DNA from: Actinomyces graevenitzii C83
GTDB taxonomy: Bacteria; Actinomycetota; Actinomycetes; Actinomycetales; Actinomycetaceae
Assembly (NCBI RefSeq): GCF_000239695.1
Contig: NZ_JH470338.1
Location: forward strand, 1,463,401-1,527,400
DNA: 64,000 nucleotides
Direction: 5' to 3'
The notes below the pieces were generated by a model that ran no database searches, had not been told where the DNA came from, and saw only the letters and a program-made list of their open reading frames with translations. The translations under genes were made by a program, and so were the position numbers. Shown one piece after another: positions 33,563 to 42,620 of this stretch; position 1 is the stretch's first letter, and each line of letters starts with the position of its first letter.

Positions 33563-35581
33563 ATGGGCGACATTGTCTACGTTTCTGGGCCCGATAAGAA
33601 TCTGCATGTGGATCCGCAGGTGCTGGCGAGGCTTAAACGGCAGGTTATGAAAGTCCACTCACTGTTGGAACAAGCCAACGGCGCCTATAAGGTAGCTCGC
33701 GCAGAGCCCAATCCTGGGGCACTGGAACTACCGCGTATGCCGCTACAACCCCCGCCAATATTTCCTCAGCCCCCACCCAAGCGGCTGCCCCCTGAGCTGG
33801 ATGCGGCCACAACCAAGGCTTTAAAAACCTGCATCAGTCAGTGTGAAACTAACGCTGACGCCCTACAGGTGGGCTATAACCTCTACACCGATGCCGAAAT
33901 TAAAGCCCAGGCATCGTGGAAATTAGAGGGGCTCAAACGCGCCAACCCTGTCTCCATAGCTAAGCATAAGAGGAACAATTTTCTAACTGAAACTGCGGTA
34001 CGCATCGAACTACGTAAGTACGGCCTAGATACCCCTGAAAATCTACAGAAAACGCTTAAAGAGTTGGGAATAGATATTGATTTAGAGGACGCTAAAGCTA
34101 TTTATCAGATAGTGGTATTGCTAGTTCGTAGTGGCTATGGGGGCTGGTTAATTAGTGAAGTACCTGCTCTAATTACTATTTATAAAGCTAGCCCCAGCCT
34201 TGGCGTATTTCTGCAGGCAGCTATGGTTTATGCTGGAGCTTTTTTGGGGCCTGAAGCTAAACTCTGCCTATCCGGAGTAAAAGCACAGCTCACCTATGGC
34301 CTTGCGGGCGGTAATAAGATTTATTGGCGCGGTAAATGGGTTGAGCCAAGAAAACTTAGCGATGTTGAGGCCACCAACTACTACCTGGCTTATCTAGCTG
34401 GCGGGAAAAAGAATTACCGACTCACCCTGATCAGCGACGGCCTGCGCATGGACATGCCCTCCCCCGCTATGGGGCCGCTCAGTTTCTCTTTTAGCTCTAG
34501 CTTGGGCGCTGAACTAGCTGCTGCCGTGTTTGCAGGTATAGCAAAAACTACTGCCGGGGTAGGCCAGGCCAGTCAGGTCAAATTCAAGCCGTTAACCAGT
34601 AAATATGACGGCTCGGTGGCCGACACTATTAATTACTGCGATCACATAAATTCTCCTGACCCGCAAACTGGAACATTTTCCATTATTAAAACCACCTATT
34701 CTGATGGAACCTGCTCCTACCAGGTGATTTTGCCGGGCACACAACAGTGGACTGCAGGCAAGTCAAACCCTCAGGATCTACTAACTAACTTGCAGGCTAA
34801 TGCCGGCGCCAGTGACGACTACTCGCAGCTGGTGGTTGCCGCCATGACTAAGGCCGGCATTAAAAGCACTGATCCGGTATGCATTTACGGCCACTCCCAG
34901 GGTGGGATTGTGGCCACGAACCTAACCGCTAATGCGCAGGTGCGGGCACGTTTCAATATTGTGGCTACAGCTACCGCCGGTAGCCCTACCGGCAACAGCG
35001 TAATTCCGTCAGGTACGCAGTATTTGAGTATGGAAAACGCCGACGACGTTGTGCCCAGCCTGGATGGTAAGGCGCCGGTTAGCGCCCCTAACCGCACCAA
35101 CGTAGTCACTGTTCACCAAGGCAATGACCAGCATGATCAGCGCGTCTATGCGCATTCAGCTAAGCAGTTACCTAATGAGCCGGGTGCGCAAACCTTTAAT
35201 AGGGCTTGGAACCAGGATGCGGGTAAAACTGTGGTTTCGCGTGAGCAGGCTACTTTCCAAATTAAACGCACCCCAGTAGCGGAGCCTGCCCCCAGGCCTT
35301 CACCACACCCAACCCCCAGTCCTTCACCACAGCCAGCGCCCACCCCACGCCAGGCGCCCAGCCAACCACAAGCAACTCCACCACAGGCGACGCCAAGCCA
35401 ACCTACAGAGCCACAACCAAAGCCTTCGCCAAGCCCCAGCCCCGGCCCCAGCCCAAGCCCCGGCTCACAGCCCAAACCTTCACCAAGCCAACCTGGCCCT
35501 GGCCCAGGCCCACAGCTCAAGCCTTCGCCAAGTCCCAGCCCTAGCACGAGGCCTAGCCCAAACAAGCCGACGCCGCACTAG
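33563..35581 (+). CDS. Putative exported lipase/esterase with Pro-rich tail
   Basis: 672 aa, no signal peptide. The N-terminus (1-130) is helical with a PPPIFPQPPPKRLPPE spacer. Residues about 135-260 come from an AT-rich stretch with hydrophobic helices (IYQIVVLLVRSGYGGWL, AAMVYAGAFLG). An alpha/beta-hydrolase region holds the nucleophile elbow CIYGHSQGGIVATNL (Ser444), the acid candidate in ENADDVVPSL (about 494) and a His in YAHSAKQL. From about 575 to the end the tail is Pro/Ser/Gln repeats (PSPSPGPSPSPG-like). Combined with the WXG-like gene 8 bp upstream, a type VII-exported lipase is a reasonable inference; a non-secreted hydrolase is the alternative. A hairpin covers the stop codon. 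Confidence 0.66.
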   Translation: MGDIVYVSGPDKNLHVDPQVLARLKRQVMKVHSLLEQANGAYKVARAEPNPGALELPRMPLQPPPIFPQPPPKRLPPELDAATTKALKTCISQCETNADALQVGYNLYTDAEIKAQASWKLEGLKRANPVSIAKHKRNNFLTETAVRIELRKYGLDTPENLQKTLKELGIDIDLEDAKAIYQIVVLLVRSGYGGWLISEVPALITIYKASPSLGVFLQAAMVYAGAFLGPEAKLCLSGVKAQLTYGLAGGNKIYWRGKWVEPRKLSDVEATNYYLAYLAGGKKNYRLTLISDGLRMDMPSPAMGPLSFSFSSSLGAELAAAVFAGIAKTTAGVGQASQVKFKPLTSKYDGSVADTINYCDHINSPDPQTGTFSIIKTTYSDGTCSYQVILPGTQQWTAGKSNPQDLLTNLQANAGASDDYSQLVVAAMTKAGIKSTDPVCIYGHSQGGIVATNLTANAQVRARFNIVATATAGSPTGNSVIPSGTQYLSMENADDVVPSLDGKAPVSAPNRTNVVTVHQGNDQHDQRVYAHSAKQLPNEPGAQTFNRAWNQDAGKTVVSREQATFQIKRTPVAEPAPRPSPHPTPSPSPQPAPTPRQAPSQPQATPPQATPSQPTEPQPKPSPSPSPGPSPSPGSQPKPSPSQPGPGPGPQLKPSPSPSPSTRPSPNKPTPH

Positions 35582-35593
35582 GGGCGGCGTCGG
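35567..35593. terminator. Hairpin over the hydrolase stop codon
   Basis: CCGACGCCGC (35567-35576) pairs with GCGGCGTCGG (35584-35593), with the TAG at the loop edge. There is no T-tract, so terminator function is uncertain. Confidence 0.4.
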
Positions 35594-35625
35594 GCAATAA
35601 AGCATATTCAGTTATCGAAGCAGAT

Positions 35626-36777
35626 TTAAGGCAGGAAAATGGCCACAACCATCACGATACTGATAATGATTTCGCTGACCCCAACCACGCGGGGGCGAAT
35701 CACCTTGGCGCGATTGCGCACCCTTTGGCGCTGCATAAGCGGTAGCACTAGGGCACGCGCAGTTAGCACCACCCACAGGGCCAGGTTGGTCCAGCCAATC
35801 AGGCCGGCGCTGGCCGCATATGCCACCAGGGCTAGCCCCACCAGGTGGAAGCCAAAGCTAAGGCAGATCATGGTGGGCTTGCCGCGGCCACGAATCATAG
35901 CTTTTACGTAAGGGACTGTGCCCACGAAATAGCCGCTGACCAGGGAGGTAACCAGCCAGGCCCAGTGCCAGCCGGTTAGGTTTTGAGGACCCCCAAAGCT
36001 TTCTAGGGTGCTCGCACCCTTCTCTACGCCTAGGAATCCGCCGGCGCCGCCAGTGGCGACGTCGTAGCTGACGGCGGTCATTAGCGTGGCCGCAAGCGTA
36101 GTGGTGACGCCGCTAAGCAGTGAGCGCTCTTTACCTATGCGCACCTGCCACAAGGCCAGTGCCAGTAGCGGGGCAAAAACCGCAGCCCAGCGGAGCAGAT
36201 AGGGGGCACTGATCAGGCTCGCCAGTCCAGCTAGGGCGCAGATACCCGAATACCAGACCATGGGCACCAGTAGCAGTAGTCGCTTAGCTTCTGAGCGGGT
36301 GCGTAGCCACTGGGTCCAAGCCCAGAACGCAAAATAGCCCATCCAGAAAGCCGGCCAGATCAGGAGGTAATGCCACGACCAACCCCCAATAAATGCGCCC
36401 ACTAGGGGTGGAATGATCAGCATTCCCCAGGCGCCATGCTGGTTAGGCACCCAAGCTCGGGTGCTGGGACGGCGCCTAATTTGCTCGGCGCTAGGGTGGC
36501 GGCCAGGGCGTTGTGCGCGCTGTTGTGCAGCGGCTGAGGCACCAGAAAGTGGCTGTCCGGTGGCTAGCAATACGTCGTCTTCCAAGCCCGGTGCTGACTG
36601 CTGGAAGGGTACCGAGCTGGCTGCCTTCTGCGTGGTCTCGTTGCTATCTGGGTCTTGATACTCCACCCTTGGCACGCTGGAGCTGGGCCGTGCTTGTCTA
36701 ACTCCAGCTGACGCAGCTGGCAGCTTGGTAGCCTCGGCAGGGCTGGCAGCGGAGGGAACTGAAGACGTAGAGCTCAT
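35626..36777 (-). CDS. YwiC-like membrane protein
   Basis: 383 aa. The first 105 residues are Ser/Ala/Pro/Gln-rich and polar, longer than in most homologues. Then WVPNQHGAWGMLIIPPLVGAF opens the membrane domain; NQHGAWGML is the hallmark of the YwiC-like family (PF14256). Seven or eight further helices follow, with a basic loop MIRGRGKP. Function unknown; the family is widespread in Gram-positives. TAGAAT lies 6 nt before ATG 36777, predicting a leaderless mRNA. It converges with the hydrolase gene. Confidence 0.87.
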   Translation of the reverse strand: MSSTSSVPSAASPAEATKLPAASAGVRQARPSSSVPRVEYQDPDSNETTQKAASSVPFQQSAPGLEDDVLLATGQPLSGASAAAQQRAQRPGRHPSAEQIRRRPSTRAWVPNQHGAWGMLIIPPLVGAFIGGWSWHYLLIWPAFWMGYFAFWAWTQWLRTRSEAKRLLLLVPMVWYSGICALAGLASLISAPYLLRWAAVFAPLLALALWQVRIGKERSLLSGVTTTLAATLMTAVSYDVATGGAGGFLGVEKGASTLESFGGPQNLTGWHWAWLVTSLVSGYFVGTVPYVKAMIRGRGKPTMICLSFGFHLVGLALVAYAASAGLIGWTNLALWVVLTARALVLPLMQRQRVRNRAKVIRPRVVGVSEIIISIVMVVAIFLP

Positions 36778-36783
36778 GGCTTT

Positions 36784-36789
36784 ATTCTA
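36784..36789 (-). promoter_or_regulatory. -10 box, leaderless start of YwiC-like gene
   Basis: TAGAAT (minus) with 6 nt to ATG 36777. Confidence 0.6.
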
Positions 36790-36965
36790 GGGAAAAGCCT
36801 TAGATATTTAGCTGACACGGTGTAGCAGTATTGCCTGTTCGCGTTTGCCATAACTGGGCTATAAAAGCGGCGGCCGAGCTAAACAGGCTCTGGCACAAAC
36901 AAAGTGGGATCACAAAACTGGGGCCGGGTTGACACGGTCACGCCGCAAGCAAAGTAACCCTAGAG

Positions 36966-37007
36966 CATAAACAAACTGGGGCCGGGCACTAACGCACCCG
37001 ACCCCAG
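36966..37007 (-). terminator. Intrinsic terminator of pgm
   Basis: On the minus strand CTGGGGTCGGG pairs with CCCGGCCCCAG (one G.T), followed by TTTGTTTAT. Part of the stem (CTGGGGCCGGG) recurs at about 36919-36929. Confidence 0.82.
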
Positions 37008-37021
37008 CTAGTTAAGCGAGA

Positions 37022-38704
37022 TTAGTTGGCTAGCGCTGCGCTAACCACCTTCTTGGCTTCCTTCTGGACTTCCTTCAGGTGGTCTTCGCCCAGGAAGGAC
37101 TCGGCGTAAATCTTGTACACGTCCTCAGTGCCAGAGGGACGGGCCGCGAACCAAGCGTCCTTGGTGGTGACCTTCAGGCCGCCGATCGGCGCGTCGTTAC
37201 CGGGGGCGCGCACCAGGCGCTGCTCGATGGGCTCGCCAGCCAGCTCGGTGGCGGTGACGTCCTCGGGAGAAAGTGCGGCCAGCTTGGCCTTTTCTTCCTT
37301 GGTGGCGGCAGCGTCGATACGGGCGTAGGCCGAAGCGCCGAAACGCTCTACCTGCTCAAGGTGTAGCTGCGAGGGGCTCTTGCCGGTGACGGCGATGATC
37401 TCGCTTGCCAGCAGGGCCAGGATGAGGCCGTCCTTATCGGTGGTCCACACGCCGCCGTCGAAACGCAGGAAGGAAGCTCCCGCGCTTTCCTCACCGCCGA
37501 AGCCCACAGAGCCGTCTAGCAGGCCGGGCACGAAGTGCTTGAAGCCTACGGGCACCTCCACTAGCTTGCGGCCGATGGATGCCACCACGCGGTCGATCAG
37601 GCTGGAGGAAACCAGGGTCTTACCTACGGCGCAGTTTTCACCCCAACCGGGACGGTGGGTGAACAGGTACTCGATGGCCACAGCCAGGAAGTGGTTGGGG
37701 TTCATCAGGCCGTCGGGGGTGACGATGCCGTGACGGTCAGAGTCGGCGTCGTTACCAGTGGCGACGTCGTAGGGGGTGGCGCCAGAAGCGTCGGGGGTCA
37801 TGGCGTTACGTAGGGAGGCCATGGCGTAGGGCGAGGAGCAGTCCATGCGGATCTTGCCGTCCCAGTCCAGGGTCATGAAGGACCAGGCGGGGTCTACCTT
37901 GGGGTTGACCACGGTGAGGTTGAGGCCGTAGCGCTTGCCGATCTCAGCCCAGTACTCAACCGAGGCGCCACCTAGCGGGTCTGCACCGATGCGCACGCCG
38001 GCCTTGCGGATAGCCTCCATGTCAACCACGTTGGCTAGGTCAGCTACATACAGCTCACGGTAGTCGTGGCGAATGACCAGCTCGCTCTTGAGGGCCTCGT
38101 CGATGGGCACGCGCGGCACGTTGCGCCAGGCGCCGTCCACTAGTAGTTCGTTGGCGCGGTTGGCAATCCAGCCAGTGGCGTCAGAGCCGGCGGGGCCACC
38201 GGTGGGCGGGTTGTACTTGAAGCCACCGTCACGCGGGGGGTTGTGGCTGGGGGTGACGACAATACCGTCAGCCAGGCCAGGGCCGGAGGTGCGCACACCC
38301 TCGGGGGTGCCAGCGCCGTTAGCCACCAGGATGGAGTGAGAGACGGCGGGGGTGGGGGTGTAAGAGTCGCGAGAGTCGATAGCAACCTTCACGCCAGCGC
38401 CTACCAGCACCTCGACGGCGGAGCGCCAGGCCGGTAGTGATAGGGCGTGAGTGTCGCGGCCCAGGTAGAGCACACCGTCGGTGCCCTGGGAGGCGCGGTA
38501 CTCAACAATTGCGGCGGTGGTTGCCACAATGTGGGCTTCGTTGAAAGCAGTGTCTAGGGAGGAGCCACGGTGACCGGAGGTGCCGAAAACTACTCGCTGA
38601 GCGGGTACGGCAGGGTCCGGTACCAGGTCGTAGTAGGCCTGGCGAACTTCTTCGACATTGATGAGATCTTCAGGTAAGGCGGGTTGGCCAGCTCGTTCAT
38701 GCAT
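37022..38704 (-). CDS. pgm: Phosphoglucomutase (alpha-D-glucose-specific)
   Basis: 560 aa. It interconverts glucose-1-phosphate and glucose-6-phosphate, feeding glycogen and nucleotide-sugar synthesis. Motifs: [10 protein letters not shown] (substrate entry), phosphoserine loop [17 protein letters not shown], metal loop [17 protein letters not shown], sugar-binding GFGGEESAG and the phosphate-binding [16 protein letters not shown]. The start at ATG 38704 ([14 protein letters not shown]) matches the family; an in-frame codon 12 residues upstream gives a non-conserved extension. A strong terminator follows. Confidence 0.96.
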   Translation of the reverse strand: MHERAGQPALPEDLINVEEVRQAYYDLVPDPAVPAQRVVFGTSGHRGSSLDTAFNEAHIVATTAAIVEYRASQGTDGVLYLGRDTHALSLPAWRSAVEVLVGAGVKVAIDSRDSYTPTPAVSHSILVANGAGTPEGVRTSGPGLADGIVVTPSHNPPRDGGFKYNPPTGGPAGSDATGWIANRANELLVDGAWRNVPRVPIDEALKSELVIRHDYRELYVADLANVVDMEAIRKAGVRIGADPLGGASVEYWAEIGKRYGLNLTVVNPKVDPAWSFMTLDWDGKIRMDCSSPYAMASLRNAMTPDASGATPYDVATGNDADSDRHGIVTPDGLMNPNHFLAVAIEYLFTHRPGWGENCAVGKTLVSSSLIDRVVASIGRKLVEVPVGFKHFVPGLLDGSVGFGGEESAGASFLRFDGGVWTTDKDGLILALLASEIIAVTGKSPSQLHLEQVERFGASAYARIDAAATKEEKAKLAALSPEDVTATELAGEPIEQRLVRAPGNDAPIGGLKVTTKDAWFAARPSGTEDVYKIYAESFLGEDHLKEVQKEAKKVVSAALAN

Positions 38705-38778
38705 GTCTGTAGTGTGGCACAGCTTACCCGCAAAAATCACCCCATCACATGCAAATACTCACAAATACAGGCAAAATC

Positions 38779-38823
38779 GTCCCTTCCCTATGATTTTTCC
38801 ATGGGGTTTTATAGGGAACGGAC
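38779..38823. repeat. Long imperfect inverted repeat
   Basis: GTCCCTTCCCTAT (38779-38791) and ATAGGGAACGGAC (38811-38823) are complementary except for one base, with a 19-nt loop containing CCATGG. It lies in the pgm/ridA divergent region and may be an operator or an RNA hairpin. Confidence 0.55.
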
Positions 38824-38861
38824 GAAATGTCAGTTTTTGTGCAGCCCATACTGACACCACG

Positions 38862-38970
38862 CCCCACACTGGCGCACCCACACTGCCCAACACTGGCGCG
38901 GCCCACGCTGGCGCACCCCACACTGGCGCATCCCACCGGCGCCAGCACACCCCACACCGCCGCACACCCA
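38862..38970. repeat. Degenerate CCCACACTGGCGC repeats
   Basis: Four to five imperfect copies of a roughly 14-16 bp unit (CCCACACTGGCGCA and variants) in the 347-bp gene-free stretch 38705-39051. No coding frame on either strand is credible. Confidence 0.6.
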
Positions 38971-39051
38971 CGTCACCGTCGTCGTCGCCCAAACTAGGGC
39001 CACCCCAAACTAGGATGGACCTATAGGCACCAAGCCAATCTAGGAGGTCCC

Positions 39052-39447
39052 ATGCCCACCGCAATTTCCACCCCTAACGCCCCCGCCGCCGTCGGCCCCT
39101 ACTCTCAGGCCGTTTCCACTGGCGACGACGCCGGCGCCCAGGTTTTCATTTCCGGCCAGATTCCCCTGGTTCCGGCCACGGGACAGCTGGTCGAGGGCGA
39201 CATCCAGGCTCAGGCACGCCAGAGCCTGACCAACATCGGCGAGATCCTAAAGGCTGCCGGCCTCAGCTTTGCTGACGTAGTTAAGACCACCGTGCTGCTG
39301 GCGGACATCAACGACTTTGTGGCGGTTAACGAGGTGTATGCCCAGTTCTTCACCGGTCCGGTACTGCCGGCGCGCGCTGCTTTCGGCGTGGCCGCACTAC
39401 CCAAGGGCGCCCGTGTGGAGATTGAGGCCGTCGCGGTTCGCCCCTGA
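39052..39447 (+). CDS. ridA: RidA family enamine/imine deaminase
   Basis: 131 aa. Hydrolyses reactive 2-aminoacrylate-type intermediates. Family motifs: [52 protein letters not shown], then [21 protein letters not shown] with the catalytic Arg in PARAAF and the Glu near the C-terminus. AGGAGG is just before the ATG. A perfect terminator follows, so it is monocistronic. Confidence 0.95.
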   Translation: MPTAISTPNAPAAVGPYSQAVSTGDDAGAQVFISGQIPLVPATGQLVEGDIQAQARQSLTNIGEILKAAGLSFADVVKTTVLLADINDFVAVNEVYAQFFTGPVLPARAAFGVAALPKGARVEIEAVAVRP

Positions 39448-39531
39448 TTGGCAAGCTCCTCCCTGATCAGTGCACTTTTGGGAGCTGCCGGGACTTCTTG
39501 ACGCCGTCGCAGCTGCCCGCAAAAACTCAAC

Positions 39532-39566
39532 GGTCCGGTCGACTAATGTCTACCGGACCACTTTTA
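39532..39566 (+). terminator. Intrinsic terminator of ridA
   Basis: GGTCCGGT (39532-39539) pairs with ACCGGACC (39552-39559), 12-nt loop, followed by ACTTTTA. Confidence 0.8.
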
Positions 39567-39714
39567 TGCCCAAAGTCCCAAAATCCGCTAGACAGTTGAA
39601 AGTTAAACAACCTAGACTCAAGCCATCACGGCACGGTCTTGCACCTAAGTTCCCAGCAAGCCGCCCACCCCCAAAGCCTTCTAGACACTGTCCAAATACT
39701 TAAAGGAGCACATC

Positions 39715-40272
39715 ATGACCAAGATCGGTATCGTCGTCGGTTCCGTCCGCGAGGGTCGCGTAGGCGACCAGATCGGCAACTGGATCCTGGAGCAGGCCCG
39801 CGCCAACCACCCCGAGGCCGAGTTCACCGTAATTGACCTGAAGGACTACGACCTGCCCATGTTTGACGGCCCGGTTGCCCCCATGGTTCTGGGTGGCAAG
39901 TATGACAACGACGCCGTCACAGCCTGGGCCAAGGCTCTAGACGAGCAGGACGGCTTCATCTTCGTAACCAGCGAGTACAACCACACCATCCCCGGCGCCT
40001 TCAAGAACGCCGTCGACTCCATCAGCCCCGAGCTAATCGGCAAGGCTGTGGCTTTCGTGGGTTACTCCTGGGACGGCGCCATCCGCGCTGTTGAGCAGTG
40101 GCGCACCCTGTCCGCACAGTTCGACATGTATGACATTCGCGCCCAGCTAGCCCTGACCTTCCCCATGGACTTTGAGGGCACCGACACCTTCGCCCCCAAC
40201 GAGCGCCGCACCGACGAGCTGGAAGCCCTGCTCTCCCGCCTGATTGAGGTCAGCGCCAAGCTAGCCGCCTGA
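39715..40272 (+). CDS. NAD(P)H-dependent FMN reductase
   Basis: 185 aa flavodoxin-fold flavoprotein of the NADPH-dependent FMN reductase family (PF03358). FMN phosphate-binding loop GSVREGRVGDQIG, then VIDLKDYDLPMFDGP, and FVTSEYNHTIPGAFKNAVDSI binding the isoalloxazine. Likely quinone, azo or chromate-type reduction; the physiological acceptor is unknown. AAGGAG precedes the ATG. Repeats TGAGCCCAGCA occur three times just after the stop (40271-40335). Confidence 0.92.
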   Translation: MTKIGIVVGSVREGRVGDQIGNWILEQARANHPEAEFTVIDLKDYDLPMFDGPVAPMVLGGKYDNDAVTAWAKALDEQDGFIFVTSEYNHTIPGAFKNAVDSISPELIGKAVAFVGYSWDGAIRAVEQWRTLSAQFDMYDIRAQLALTFPMDFEGTDTFAPNERRTDELEALLSRLIEVSAKLAA

Positions 40273-40411
40273 GCCCAGCATCAATCTGAGCCCAGCATCC
40301 GCCCGAAAGCTGCGCTAGCTACCTGAGCCCAGCACACTTCGCTCTAACGGCGCACCTCCCGCATGGCCCGGCATAACCCTGCCTTAACGGCATAACCCCG
40401 CCCTAACCCTG

Positions 40412-40417
40412 TAGGGT
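40412..40417 (+). promoter_or_regulatory. -10 box, leaderless start of DUF5926 gene
   Basis: TAGGGT with 6 nt to ATG 40424. It overlaps an AACCCT/AGGGTT inverted repeat (40405-40417). Confidence 0.5.
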
Positions 40418-40423
40418 TGACTT

Positions 40424-41350
40424 ATGTCGAAAAAGAGTCAGCGCCGCGCCCGCGCCCAGGCCAAAAAGGCCGCCCAGGCTGTACAGTCCCCCGCCAAGCC
40501 CAAGAAGGTTGAATTCGTAGCCCGCCCCTTCGCCGGCCTCAAGAATGAAGCTGAGCTGGTCGCCATGGCGCAGATCATCCCCGCCGCCACCATGACCGTT
40601 AAGCTCAACGACAGCGAGCACATTCCTGCTGCTCACCGTGGCGCCACGGTTGAGCTGGCCACCCTGCTGCCGGACCTAACCCAGGGTATGCGCCGCGCCG
40701 ACGACTGCTACCTGATTGCCATGCAGACCACCAAGCACTCCGGCGACGCCTCGCGCGACGTCGCCTACGCCCTGCTCAACGCCCTGGAGCTAGAAAACAA
40801 CACTGGCCTGCAGCTAAGCACCCTACCTGAGCCCGGCCCGCGCCTACAGGACCTGCTAGACGCCGACTTTGAGCCGGTTTTCCAGCTGCATGATTCTTTC
40901 GGTTTCTGGGCTGCCCCCGGCGAGCTCAGCGACGAGGAGCTAAACAACCTGGTCAACCAGTCTCGCGACGAGATTGTGGCCACCCGCCAGGTCCCGGGCG
41001 TGGAGCACGCCTTCTGGTGCCGCATGGGCGGTAAGGAGTACGTGCGCTGGGTACGTGAGGAGGACGAGGACGCCTTCTTCAACGCCCTGGCCAAGGTGCA
41101 CGCCGCCCGCGAATCTGAGCTTAGCAACGACGACGGCGCCTCCCTGGGTTCCTTCCTGGGCGCCTTCCGCGCTTACGGCATTGCCATCCCGGTGTGGCAG
41201 CTTGAGCCGGGCACTACCGCCGAGCAGCTAACCGCCCCCATGCAGGCGCTGGGTGCACGCCTTCAGGCTGCTCTGGCCGACGACGCCACCCTGAACGCCG
41301 ACGAGCGCCGCGCCAAGGCCGGCATCATTTCCCGCCAGGTGAACCTGTAA
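40424..41350 (+). CDS. DUF5926 family protein
   Basis: 308 aa, cytoplasmic, no membrane segments. Basic N-terminus (KKSQRRARAQAKKAAQ), then FVARPFAGLKNEAELVAMAQIIPAATMTV and PDLTQGMRRADDCYLIAMQT. This matches a conserved actinobacterial family often labelled 'preprotein translocase SecA' by mistake; function unknown. A TAGGGT -10 box 6 nt upstream implies a leaderless mRNA. The GT2 gene follows after 23 bp, so they probably share a transcript. Confidence 0.85.
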   Translation: MSKKSQRRARAQAKKAAQAVQSPAKPKKVEFVARPFAGLKNEAELVAMAQIIPAATMTVKLNDSEHIPAAHRGATVELATLLPDLTQGMRRADDCYLIAMQTTKHSGDASRDVAYALLNALELENNTGLQLSTLPEPGPRLQDLLDADFEPVFQLHDSFGFWAAPGELSDEELNNLVNQSRDEIVATRQVPGVEHAFWCRMGGKEYVRWVREEDEDAFFNALAKVHAARESELSNDDGASLGSFLGAFRAYGIAIPVWQLEPGTTAEQLTAPMQALGARLQAALADDATLNADERRAKAGIISRQVNL

Positions 41351-41373
41351 ATCAGCGATTTTAAGGAAACACC

Positions 41374-42495
41374 GTGACCCTCACCCCGGCACAAGAGGTC
41401 GCTCAAAAGCTTGCCCAGCTGGAGGCTCACTCGCAGGCATCAGCCGACGACGCAGCCCCCGCTGACGCCGTCGCCCCTGCGCACGACGCCGCCCCTGCTG
41501 AGGCTGCCCCTACCGGCGCCGTCGCTGGCACCCCTGCGCACGACGACGCCAGTAGCCAGCCCGCCGCGCAAGCCCGGCAGCCCGGCGCTAACTGCTGCGC
41601 CGCCAGCGAGTATCTGCCTGACCGCGCTGTTGCCTACGTGGTTGACCAGCGCGTTCAGTATGCGGATTATTTCGGCAGGCTGCCGGTGGCGGTGATTATC
41701 CCGGCCTATAACGAGGCTGAGCGCATCACCGCAACCGTGCAGGCGGCCTTGGGGATTGCCGGGGTGGAGCGGGTCGTGGTGGTTGATGACGGTTCTACCG
41801 ACGACACCGCCAAGATCGCTAAACGCGCTGGTGCGGAGGTTATTTCTAAGCCTCACAAGCGCGGCAAGGGCGCAGCCATGGGCTCGGGCGTGGCTTATTT
41901 ACGTAAGTCTGCCCAGCCGGGCGCGGATTATTTGCTGTTGTTTGTCGACGGCGACCTGGGCGCTAGTGCCTCGGCTTGCGAGGTGCTGATTGAGCCTGTG
42001 GCCAGCGGGCGTTGCTCTATGAGCATTGCGGTGCCGCCAGCTTTTAAGGGTGCTGGTGGGCATGGTTTTGTGCTGGGCACGGCCCGCAAGGCCATCAGTG
42101 AGGCTACCGGCTGGGAGCCGCAGGCTCCGCTTTCGGGGCAGCGTTGCATGAACAGTTTTGTGTTTGAGGCTTGCAAGAATCAGCTCTCTAGGGGCTGGGG
42201 TGTGGAAACCTGGTTGAGTGTGAAGGCACTTGAAGCTGGTTTCACTGTGTTAGAAGTGCCTTGCTCGATCACTCACCGCGTTAGTGTCAATAATTTGGCT
42301 GGACGCTTGCACCGCCTGGAGCAGTTCCGTCAGGTTCGTAAAACTACGCGTAAGCTGCGTCCGAGCCTTGTCAGCCGCCTTTTGAGTAAGCGCAGGGGCC
42401 AAGCAGGTGCAAAGTCGAGCCAAGCAAACGTCAACCAGGCTGCGGCTTCACAAGCTCCCTTTGAGCCTTACCGCATGTTGCGACCCACAGCCTAA
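41374..42495 (+). CDS. GT2-family glycosyltransferase
   Basis: 373 aa. The first 75 residues are Ala/Pro/Asp-rich low complexity with DDAAPADAVAPAHDAAPAE-type units. Then a GT-A fold: VAVIIPAYNEAERITATVQAAL, VVVVDDGSTDDTAKIAKRAGA, HKRGKGAAMGSGVAYL, and the metal-binding LLLFVDGDLGAS. WGVETWLSVKALEAGF and HR near 305-315 complete the site. It resembles glucosyl-3-phosphoglycerate synthase-like enzymes, but the acceptor cannot be told. GTG start with AAGGAAA. It follows the DUF5926 gene by 23 bp. Confidence 0.85.
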   Translation: MTLTPAQEVAQKLAQLEAHSQASADDAAPADAVAPAHDAAPAEAAPTGAVAGTPAHDDASSQPAAQARQPGANCCAASEYLPDRAVAYVVDQRVQYADYFGRLPVAVIIPAYNEAERITATVQAALGIAGVERVVVVDDGSTDDTAKIAKRAGAEVISKPHKRGKGAAMGSGVAYLRKSAQPGADYLLLFVDGDLGASASACEVLIEPVASGRCSMSIAVPPAFKGAGGHGFVLGTARKAISEATGWEPQAPLSGQRCMNSFVFEACKNQLSRGWGVETWLSVKALEAGFTVLEVPCSITHRVSVNNLAGRLHRLEQFRQVRKTTRKLRPSLVSRLLSKRRGQAGAKSSQANVNQAAASQAPFEPYRMLRPTA

Positions 42496-42620
42496 AACAT
42501 GTTGCGCCCCACAAACATGCTACGCCCCACGGCTTAAAAGCAGCCTGAACAGGGCGTCCTGAAGTAATGTGCCAGCCGAATGGCGCAGCCACTTGAGCAT
42601 ACGTGGCTGCGCCATTAGTT

